A stretch of DNA of 64,000 nt from Trigonopsis variabilis (Eukaryota; Ascomycota; Trigonopsidomycetes; Trigonopsidales; Trigonopsidaceae). The number at the start of each line of letters is the position of its first letter. Position 1 is the first letter of the stretch. The notes beneath the pieces were generated by a model that was given only the letters and a program-made list of their open reading frames with translations, had not been told where the DNA came from and did no database searches. Made by a program: the position numbers and the translations under genes. Of the stretch, positions 34,681 to 43,821 are shown piece after piece. The stretch covers positions 434,001 through 498,000 of the forward strand of contig PPXM03000007.1 of assembly GCA_003707065.3 (NCBI GenBank), in the 5' to 3' direction.

Positions 34681-34934
34681 TGGCTGTGTAAAAAGGTTGT
34701 CAATTATTACGATAATGGTTCTAGGCTAGAAGCAAGTTCACCAGGATGTAGACCGCTATTCGAGAACGTATGTCTTGAGCTTAATTTTGCTACAGCTATA
34801 TCATTCTCTTCTTATTAGAGAATAGGCAAATGGAATGTCTAAGAGAACCCAGTTATATTCCATCCGCACAAATACACGAACTGATAATATACAACCTAAA
34901 TTACATTTGAATGATAATCACTCATCCCCATGCG

Positions 34935-35647
34935 CTATTTTTTCTTCTCTTTCTTGTCCTTTTTTTCTTTCTTATCCTTCTTCTTTGCTTTTTTCTCTCG
35001 CTTCTCCTTTTTTTCTCGATGTCCTTGAGTCTCACCGTCACCGTCCACCTGACTATGTCTTCTTTTCTTGTCCTTGTCTTGACTGGTGCTCGCGCTTGCA
35101 CTATTGGCCGTCAACTGTCCTAAAATATCTATCGAATTCGGCCGAGGACGAATAAATGGTTGGACTTTCTTCGGCTTGGGCTGGATAAGAGAGTCGTAGT
35201 CTATAGAAGGAATGTTGACTGCCTTGGAGAGATGGATGAAGGTTGAGAATTTCTTAGGTTCTATGATTAGTGCTATCATTGCATCGTCACGAACCAGCTG
35301 TGAAACCATCAGAACGACCTATCAGAGGCTCAATCTTCTTCATGTCTTGACTGGGTTTATCAGTTGCACTCAACCGATACGTTTCGCTGCCAATTTCGAT
35401 CCGAATCTCGCCCTCCCTTTTGAAAATAGGAATACTGCTCAGCCTTTTTATATCCGTGCCTTTTGGCGCTCGTAAAAGTATTAGTTTTTTCCCGTCCAGA
35501 TCTAGCTTCGTTGTCCCTTGGACCTTATTGTACCCCTTTGGAATCTCATAGAGAGAGCTATAAGTCAGTTGACGCTTCTCGAATATCTCACTTTTCGTCT
35601 TCGGAATCCGAGCTCACTGTTTCTTTTGACAAGGCCGGTTTCGACAT
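34935..35647 (-). CDS. RPA34: RNA polymerase I subunit Rpa34-like (CD3EAP/PAF49 family), exon join uncertain
   Basis: Exon 1 35592-35647 (MSKPALSKETVSSDSEDE) joins over a 34-nt intron to SLYEIPKGYNKVQG, the family's conserved YxxPxGY opening, then LILLRAPKGTDIKRLSS. The C-terminal part reads ALIIEPKKFSTFIHLSKAVNIP and ends in a long Lys/Glu tail, both typical. The two halves are in different frames near 35310-35345. A 49-nt GC..AG intron (35319-35367) restores frame and gives about 209 residues but removes SATDKPSQDMKKIEPL, which itself looks coding; a one-base sequence error is the alternative. Known role: Rpa49/Rpa34 heterodimer, TFIIF-like, on Pol I. Divergent from GRC3. Confidence 0.72.
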
Positions 35648-35922
35648 GACGGCTTTGCGAGTGACTCTGGGTCGAAACAAAAATTTGAATTACCCGGACA
35701 GATTGGGATATGAAGCGCTACATCTTTAGACAAATCCGCCGAGCAGCAGACCAGAAAGGCTGTCAGCATTCTCGCACGAGATAATTAACCTTTTCCAAGC
35801 TATTGCAAAGGGAGAAAGTACGTATACGCTGTATTCCAATTCTATCCTTGCCTGCATCGATAACTGCTTGGCTCTTCTATCTGTAGCAACTTTGGTTGGG
35901 ACAATTTTTCTGCTACGCTGAA

Positions 35923-37762
35923 ATGGATCCGGATCTAGGTGAGAAAATCAAGGTGGTTAATGCTGACAGTGCCAGAGATTAGTGCTTTTGCGAGCTTGAA
36001 GACCACTGATCAAGAAAGTTCGGAGCCAGAAGGGGAAATAGGTTATCAAAGCTCGAAGCCTTTAGGTAGCTGGATCCCAAAGAAGGATAATATTATCAGG
36101 AAGGATAGAGAGCTATGGTTTGGATGCGACGAGGCAGGAGTTACCTTAGTCGTGGTAGGAATGTATGAGATAACTTGTCATCGAGGCTCTCTGTCGATAT
36201 CAGGATGGACGATTGGGCAGGGACAGAAAGCGCGAATTTTCGCACCAGCCACCCATTCCTTGCCTCAGATCAGAACTATCCCTTACGATAAGACCAATTG
36301 CACTGTTGATGATACCTTGGATCTAAACGGATATGACTATATCTTCTCCTTGGCCGATTTTTCTACCGGACTCGACAAGATGGGAGAAGTATTCCCCATT
36401 ATGAATGACGCTTTGAATATCGAGCAATTTAAAAGAGATAATGATGAGTTGTCCGACTTCCTATCTCATAAAGGTGCCTCATTTACACCACTGTTTAGGA
36501 CCACTGCCCTGGTGAATGAGCTTAAAACCAAATCGTACGAAAACGCCTTTGAATCTCTCCAATCTTGTGCCGATTTGTCAATACTGGTTTGTGGAAGAAA
36601 AAATGTTGGCAAATCATCCTTTGCAAGAGTGACCACTAACCATCTTCTATCCAAGTACAAATCCTGTCTTTATCTTGATCTCGATCCTGGTCAACCTGAG
36701 TTTACTCCGGCAGGCATTCTATCCTTGACCTCAGTCTCTTCTCCGCTTCTCGGTCCTTCTTACACTCATCTCCATAATCTCCCAGACTATCGCCCTCTCT
36801 GGTGTCATCATTTCGGTTATCTAAGTCCCCAGGAAAACCCTCCTCTATATCTTTCGCTCATCAAGGATCTATTTGATCGCGCCAAAGAAATCATTGCAAA
36901 CTCTGAAGAGCCGCTACCACTAATAATCAACGGCTCCGGTTGGTTAAAAGGACTAGGCGAGGAGCTATTGATAGATGTGGTCCGAATGATTCATCCATCC
37001 CATATCGCTTGCGTTGGAGCGTCCTCTTATTCAAAAACTTCTCCTCTACTATATAATTTTCTCTTAGATTTGGCTGCCTCTGTGAACGCTCATTTAGTCT
37101 CACCTTCAAGTCCTTGCTCTGCGAAGGACTCTTCAGTGCTAAAAATGACCAAATACACCTCGACTGATCTGCGAACAGCCCAAAATCTCTCATATTTTCA
37201 TCATCTCCGCGACCAACAATGGAACTTTACAACTCATCTCACTGACTTTTCTTCTTGGACTGTTCCTTTTGATTCTGCCTATCCTTCAGGAATCAACCGA
37301 ATTTTTGTGTTGGACGAATTAATCAATCCGCTGGACATGCTTGACACAATCAATGCCACCGTGGTCGCTCTGGTAGCATCAAAACGACCTTCCGACAACG
37401 AGGATGAGACTGATCCGGATACTTCTAAAACAGCTGCCTTGCAATCTTCCGTGCCGCCTCCAAGTGCCTCAGGATGCGTTGGTCTTGCGATTGTGCGTGC
37501 TGTCAATACAGTTGAGAACTCTCTTCATCTCATAGCGCCGTGGCTCCGCGATCCATCCGATTTGAACGTCTTTGGTGAAAATGAGACGGATATCTGTCTT
37601 GTACGTGGTAGACTGCCATTATCTTTATGGGAGATGTGGAGTCCTAAAAGGAAATGGTCCTGCACTCCTTACTTAAGCTTTGGTGATATCAGTGACCAAG
37701 GCATGGGCTCTCAGCCTCTGAGGGTCCGCCGAAACGTAATGAGAAGAACTGGCATGCAATGA
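35923..37762 (+). CDS. GRC3: Grc3/NOL9-type polynucleotide 5'-hydroxyl kinase
   Basis: Two exons, 35923-35938 (16 nt) and 35970-37762, separated by a 31-nt intron, the shortest placed here; about 602 residues. It begins MDPDLVPEISAFASLKTTDQ. The Walker A motif is GRKNVGKSS (about 214-222). A DLDPGQPEFTPAG motif, diagnostic for the Clp1/Grc3 kinases, follows; then LPLIINGSGWLKGLGEELL. The N-terminal domain contains the expected small beta-barrel stretch LSISGWTIGQGQKARIFAPA. Known role: with the endonuclease Las1, cleaving and phosphorylating ITS2 during 60S maturation; in fission yeast also tied to Pol I termination and heterochromatin. The 275-bp divergent promoter is shared with RPA34. Confidence 0.9.
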
Positions 37763-37828
37763 ATGTACTATAGTTATGCAAAAGGTGCGCTAGACAAAAC
37801 AGTAATCATTATCCTTATATACATAGAC

Positions 37829-39418
37829 TCAGACTGAGCTTCGAGAGTGTGGTTCATATGGAAAGAAGAACGCGATGATGGCGAGAACGGCAAAGATTGC
37901 AGCCATGACATAGATTGGAACAGAAGTATCTGCGTTGCCGTAGTAGGCAACAACGGGAGCAATTGCGCCGAGCGCACGATTGCAAGAGACCGCTAGACCA
38001 TTACCAGTTGCACGATGAGGAGAAGGTAGGACTTCGGGCGTATAGGCGAAAAGAGTAGCATAGTAGATGTTCAAACAAGTATTGACGGCACAGGAGAAAC
38101 CAAGATTTTGAGCATTTGTCCGGACAGCAGTATAAGCAAACATAAAGGCCATGGTACTGAAAGCACCCACAATCATCGTGCCCTTTCTGCCAAAGTGCGG
38201 TATTTCGACCAGTCCACCAGCAATCATGGGACCGGCAATAGAAACCACATTCACAATGACGTTGTCCCTATAAGTTTTATTCAAAGACGTATATCCTATT
38301 TGAGCTCCTCGAGATTCAAGGTATTGGACAAGATACGAATTGAATAGAGGGTAGGCCAGACCTATGAGACTCCAAGACAGACAATTGAGGATCATTGAAA
38401 ACGCCAGTTTTTTGGTTTCAAAGCACCCTTTGACATGGACCCAGATCTCCGAGCTGAACCACTTACTGAATAGTTTCTGTTTCACCGTCATTTGAGAGAA
38501 ATCCGATTGGACTTTACCGCAAGACTGCAAGTGAGCGAGAGTCAAAGGGTTCTTGGCGCCCTTTCTTCCTGCGGCAATGTTGTTCAGGCATTCTATCACA
38601 TGTTCATCTTGGCCATTGGCCAAACAGTACTTTGGCGATTCTATTAGTCCCATTATAGCTATTCTTGCAATAGCCATAGCCAAGACTAATGCTCCGCATG
38701 TGATCCAGGTATATCTCCACCCCATGTTCGAGCTTCTTGGACAGTCGTCCGCAGAGAGACAAGAAAAGTTCACCAAGAACGGCCAGGCAATCAAAACGGT
38801 GATGGTCTGCCCTACCTGCCACCAAAGTGCCATAAAGGTGACCAGCCATTGATACCTGCCAGGCAAGAACTCTAGAAAGAGAGTCGAATCCAACACCAAA
38901 TTCCCCCCTGCTCCGAAACTCGAGACGGCCGATAAGGAGGCGACTGCGGCATAGGTCAGTCCTCCAGCAGTCGAAATAGCAAAGATTGAAGTGACAAACA
39001 GAGTTAACGAGAATGCCATCCGCCGGCCAAAGAGATCAGCAGTGATCCCCCAAAACAAGGCGCCAGTAAAAAGACCCACATAATTCCCCGAGATTATGGC
39101 ATCGTAACCATTTGGATTCAGTTCTTTATTCAGCTGAAGACGAGTAGTACTGGTCAGCAGCAACAACAATGAATCCACCGCATAGCCCATGCCATTCAAG
39201 CAGAACATCTTAACATGATACCATGTAAATCCAATCTCAGCAATCGCCGAATTCACCAGCAACATCTTCTTCGTCAAAACCTCATCTTTCTCGTCGTAGA
39301 GATCTTCAACCTGTCCAATCCAGCTCGAGCTGGAATCCCGAAATGAAATATCGTCCCTCTTGGACTCTTCATCATCCGCCCTATTGATTCCAATCGATTC
39401 TCCACTTAACTTAGACAT
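37829..39418 (-). CDS. Major facilitator superfamily transporter, SV2/sugar-porter-like
   Basis: Single exon of 529 residues. A hydrophilic N-terminus of about 60 residues is followed by around twelve membrane segments. MFS signatures include TADLFGRRMAFSLTLF (loop 2-3, D-x-x-G-R-R), a second copy of the pattern PHFGRKGTMIVG in the second half, and YTPEVLPSPHRATGNGLAVS near helix 11. LESPKYCLANGQDEHV resembles the PESPR(W/Y)L motif after helix 6. This layout fits the SVOP/SV2-like fungal branch; substrate unknown. It ends in a cytosolic basic tail. It is convergent with GRC3, whose stop lies 66 bp away. Confidence 0.85.
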   Translation of the reverse strand: MSKLSGESIGINRADDEESKRDDISFRDSSSSWIGQVEDLYDEKDEVLTKKMLLVNSAIAEIGFTWYHVKMFCLNGMGYAVDSLLLLLTSTTRLQLNKELNPNGYDAIISGNYVGLFTGALFWGITADLFGRRMAFSLTLFVTSIFAISTAGGLTYAAVASLSAVSSFGAGGNLVLDSTLFLEFLPGRYQWLVTFMALWWQVGQTITVLIAWPFLVNFSCLSADDCPRSSNMGWRYTWITCGALVLAMAIARIAIMGLIESPKYCLANGQDEHVIECLNNIAAGRKGAKNPLTLAHLQSCGKVQSDFSQMTVKQKLFSKWFSSEIWVHVKGCFETKKLAFSMILNCLSWSLIGLAYPLFNSYLVQYLESRGAQIGYTSLNKTYRDNVIVNVVSIAGPMIAGGLVEIPHFGRKGTMIVGAFSTMAFMFAYTAVRTNAQNLGFSCAVNTCLNIYYATLFAYTPEVLPSPHRATGNGLAVSCNRALGAIAPVVAYYGNADTSVPIYVMAAIFAVLAIIAFFFPYEPHSRSSV

Positions 39419-40261
39419 TCAACCTGTCTTGGAAAATCTAATATACTAAATCGTTTCCCGTCCAAGAGCCTGGAGATATATAATCAGACTTTTATCCATG
39501 GTCCTAAATCATTGTGGCAGAAGTATATGATCACAAAGACAAAAGTCTCTCTTTCCCTCCCCAGAATTCAAAGGCCCCTGCTCAGGCACGCAACATGTTC
39601 TTGTAAGTTTGCTGTAAATTTGCTCATCCGTAACAATTTATTGCGTCTTGCTCATACTTTTAAATGCTCACGTCTAGGCCTCTTTCTAGTCCATCAGCGC
39701 TGCGCAAACCGTCCGGGTCGCTTTGGTCTATCCCAAAACGTCATCACATTGAGTGCCACAATCGATGACCTTGATCGGTGCTCCCCATCAGGAATTGAAA
39801 TATTACAAACTTCTGTCAAGATACTCGTTGCGACCAAATTCTCCATGCTCCTACTGATAAGCTGAATAGTCTTGAGACTGTAGATTTGCAGCTCCTGTCC
39901 TCTGTAGAATGCCCTTTGATCCTCTTTGCTGTGCCTATTCCAACGAGACCCTTGGATCGTGCCCACGTGCGTCGAGCAGAGCGCTCACGTGCTATAAGCA
40001 ATATTTGAACTAACGCAGAAATGGAGAGCGTAAGGCTTTTAAAATTACATACATGTCTTTTTAGAGGATTCATCGTTTCTTCTACAATTGTGTAGCAGGC
40101 TTACCTGTCGCGGTAGCTCACTGCTCTAAGGATACGTACATATACGCGAATATCAAAGTTGAAGATAGCAATTTATGTTAAGCCATAGAAAACTGAAAGA
40201 TCCCAATGAATTGAAGGTACCGCTGCGTTCGATGAGGAGAATAGTCAGGACTATTCAGCGC
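39419..40261. other. Intergenic, 843 bp, upstream of the MFS gene
   Basis: No supported gene. Overlapping open frames of 66-117 codons exist on both strands (39512-39865 plus, 39694-39966 and 39816-40073 minus), but none starts well, splices to a partner or resembles a family. The likely content is the MFS promoter and the 3' flank of the aspartic-protease-like gene. Confidence 0.4.
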
Positions 40262-42042
40262 CTATTGTGCAGATGGAAGCCCTTTTTCTATCATCCAGGA
40301 GGAGACCTTCTTGAGTTGGGCGATTGAAGCTGCGTACGACGACTGCTCTGGCGAATATACAACTGGGAAATTGGCCTCAAGCAAGCCATTAGGTCCAAGT
40401 AACTCGTAGTCAGATTCAGCGTCACTAGTTGCGGGTCCGAGCCCCAGAATAGCGTTATCGAGATCTAAAGTTAGACGCGTCAATCAGAATAATTACCGTA
40501 TACAAGATACATATACTTAAAGAAATTGTTGCCTAGGACTCTTAGGTGCTGTGAAGATAGAAACGGAGAGATATAGATCTCATCGCTTTCATCCGAGATC
40601 TGAAGTCCTGATGGAACCAGAAACTCATCCTCAGGTATATTGACGCCAAATTCTCCAAATTTCAAGCCAACGGCATTAGCAGAATCAACCTGGGCGCGAA
40701 GCTTGCCAAAGACAGTGTATGGTTTATCCCTATATGTATACTCAAATTTACTGCATCCTAGCTGCTGAGCTATAGCCCCGGCAGTCTCATCAGATACAAA
40801 GGAAAAAGAACTTCCGGGGTCAACACGAAATGCTTCATTAGGCTCATTGATAACAGAACCATGGAGAGAAAGTACGCTGGTCAGGAAAATTTTAATTTCT
40901 CTCTGAGGATTTTCCTTGACAAGAGGAATCGCCCATAGAGGGCCAGAGAATTTCTTCTTATCAACCGCTCCAAAAGCCAAAGTACCAGGGTCATCGTTAG
41001 ACGGGTTCATCCTAATGTCAGTAGTGTCGTGAAAGTAGAGTTACCATAAAGAATACAGTCTCGAACTGGCGTATCCCTGGTTGACCATTTCCGTGAGAAT
41101 ATTAGGATATGTAGTAGATGGCTCAATATAAGCAGAAGCCTCATCGCCTTCATAGCCTAGCCCCATTACACCTTGAGCTCTTGAACTCGAAGATGCCACG
41201 GCAAAGGTGAGATTGGACAAACTCCAGTCGCCAAACGAGACAGTATCGCGAGCATATTTACCATAAGAAGCTTCGCCATCAGGATAGGCGAGCGAAAACA
41301 CGTTATCAAGAGGAGTAAAAGTCGACGAAGAAGAAGAGTTGAATCCGCCCGGGAAATGTGAGCTAGAGCTTGGAATCCATAGATCGCTGCTACTCGTGTC
41401 TAGAGAAACTTCGAACTTTTGAGGAGGAGTGCCGACTTCTATATGGACCACCTTCCATTCATTATCAAGGTTATTGACATAGTCTTTTGGGTCAGACTTA
41501 TCCCATATGCTATGGACAAAATGCATATAATCCCTTTGTCTTCCAACGTCACGTCTACTCACGTTCAAAGTCTTCAGCGGAAGTCTTTGCGTGCTTCTAC
41601 TCTGGACATAACTAGTAGTTGCAGCAGTAGTAGTAGCAGTTATTGTTTGAAAAGTTGAAGGCTCTTTGTCATTAATTAACGAGCCTGAGGCATGAGATGA
41701 GAAATCATTTGGGATGGCGATAGCAGTAAAAAGGTCGTTAATACCATTGGATGAAAAAGAAACAGAAGACGAACTAGCGCTCAAAGGAGTACTTTGAAGA
41801 GGTTCGTCTTTGGTTGTCTGTGCTTCACGCCCAGAATTGGGAGAGGCACGGGACAACGCAGCTGGAGTACCATGTGCATCTTCAGTGATATCGGATAGCT
41901 CTCGTCGGATATATTCTTGGTGTACTCGCGGAGAGTCGTCAAACGGCGTAACACAGGGGTCAGAAGGAATATCAGTAGACAGTGCCTGAGCACCCACTCC
42001 GAGAACGGAAAACACTGAGACTGAGAAGTTGAATAGTCGCAT
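40262..42042 (-). CDS. Secreted pepsin-family (A1) aspartic-protease-like protein with altered catalytic motifs
   Basis: Three exons, 41045-42042, 40497-41011 and 40262-40464; introns 33 and 32 nt; about 571 residues. A signal peptide (MRLFNFSVSVFSVLGVGAQA) is followed by about 175 residues of Ser/Thr-rich sequence, partly a propeptide. The fold is clear: VHIEVGTPPQKFEVSLDTSS, SSDLWIPSSS, flap-like AYPDGEASYGKYARDTV, GVMGLGYEG, YSLWMNPSNDDPGTLAFGAVD, and LVYDLDNAILGLG across the last splice. The active-site triads differ from D-T/S-G: the first is D215-T-S, the second D397-P-G. Both aspartates remain, but activity is doubtful. No GPI-anchor tail is visible. Role unknown; such proteins act in wall or nutrient processing. 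Confidence 0.85.
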
Positions 42043-43821
42043 GTGGTGATATGTTGACCTTTGCCCTTCTCTTCATCTTTCTCTTCATATATCCCTGTCA
42101 AAGCTATGGACACAGGGGAGAACTGTTTGCCAAGAAAGAAGACCGCCCAGCCAAGATGTGTGAAAGTCCTTTAGCAGTAAGCGACAGACAGGCATTGATT
42201 TGAAGCCTATAGCAAGGAGCTCGGGCCGTTTCCCATTGCGAACCAAACTATCTCACCACGATTGGACGTAAGAAAAGGGTTTTCATTTGTATGCAGCTAA
42301 TGGTCAGAGATGAAGAAGACTTGACAATAATTTGTGCTTGATGGACGAAACCCATCAAGGGCTAGAACAGTCTGAGTCAGGGACACAAACGTTGCTTTTT
42401 TTTATGTTAAGGATAGTGAAATCAAATGGACCATTTCGACGAAATAAAGAAGGCATTTCATTCATTTAGTGCGATATCAATCCAAAAAATCTCAATGTAT
42501 GAACTAGAGTTTAAATGTCGTGCCAATGTTCTCAAGCCCTTGTCCAGACTCATCTCTCAGAGTCGGAACATGATTCCAGTTGCCAAAAAAATGGGGGCCA
42601 GAAAGATCCTCTAGAAACAATGCAAAATAAAGACTATGCAATAAGAGCTATTTAGTTAGATTCTGCTTTGTGCAATCATCAAGTTCCAAGAAGAAAAAGA
42701 AAAATGGCAAGAGTAGGACATTCTCGGCTCTCTAAAAGTGATGTGACTTAATCATGATTTGCCTAGAATGCCACACATCTAGGTGACTAGGTCACAGTCT
42801 CATGAATTGTGCTATAGTGAGATTTAATTATAAGACATTTGACACATGACAGGTGCAGTCCAGCTAGTGGTCAAATCTTACAAGATTCAATCACATTTTT
42901 TTCTTTGAGCATTCTCCAATGTTGACATCATCTCAGATATGCCTTTGTAGCTTCTTAGATAGTCGTATATAATCCAATGCCATCTGTTCTAATCATTGTA
43001 TCGGCGGGAGTCATATCCCACGCCGATAACTATGGAGTGGCCATCTTTAAACCCTTTTATTTTAAAATAGCTTGATAAGGTTCACAGGAGACTCATATCT
43101 GATAATGAACACATTAGAATATCTCAAGGTGATACCGGTGCCCATCATTCCTGTATGCTGTGTCCCTGTCTTTCTTCCTCCAATGCACAATACAAGACTA
43201 AATATCTGATTAATGGCACTCTGCCTATCCGTGCAAAGGGAATTTATCTTAGAATGCTTCGTCAAGACACTTAAGGGGGATCTGCAGCGACCTAGTCTGC
43301 GACCGGAGATGATACTGGCAAGTATTGTCAATCACATATACTCAGATATTCGCGACATTATCTACTCTATTTCATTTCATGATCGGAACCGACGACTGGG
43401 ATTGTAGAGTAGACCTGCGTTGCACAGATAGTAGCATGGGCGCACAGATATCTTGTCCGCACCTAAGCATGATCCAAGTGATATTTCATTTATTCTAAAC
43501 TTAAAGACAGGGTAGACGTAAGAGACGTTGAGAAACTGGCTAATCACAGGGACTGAAGGTGATACCTCCCGAGAAATTACGTTCTACAGTCAGCGTGTCG
43601 TAATGATTCAATATTTTACAACTCTCTAGGAATCCGTAAGCTGACTTAATGCTCAATCTCAACATAGCCGGTCTTTTTAATAACAACTAATCCAAACAAT
43701 TTCTTCCACAGGAATAGGTACGGAAAGAAGAGAACAGCCTGATTTGATCAGCGTAGCAGGTTGAGTTTCCTCTGCCTTCTCCCAACCAGGTTTTTCGAAC
43801 CCGTGGGTAGTTAATATCGAT
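42043..43821. other. Intergenic, 1.78 kb, the largest gap in the window
   Basis: I found no gene, tRNA or transposon. Small frames at 42426-42614 (plus), 43062-43331 (minus) and 43213-43407 (plus) match nothing I know. A palindrome GTGAC-TAG-GTCAC lies at 42783-42795. A CGGGTTCGAA-like T-arm sequence on the minus strand near 43796 is not accompanied by the rest of a tRNA. The region must hold the promoters of the protease-like gene and of mitochondrial IF-2. Confidence 0.4.

Noticed and set aside
39512-40073. Overlapping open frames on both strands upstream of the MFS gene
   Set aside because: Poor starts (GTG or none), no conserved motif, and splicing attempts meet stops at once.
42426-42614. 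62-codon plus-strand frame starting MDHFDEIKKAF
   Set aside because: It has an ATG but no recognisable family, no splice partner and low-complexity AT-rich surroundings.
43790-43812. T-arm-like GGGTTCGAA on the minus strand
   Set aside because: No acceptor, D or anticodon arms could be found around it, so it is not a tRNA.
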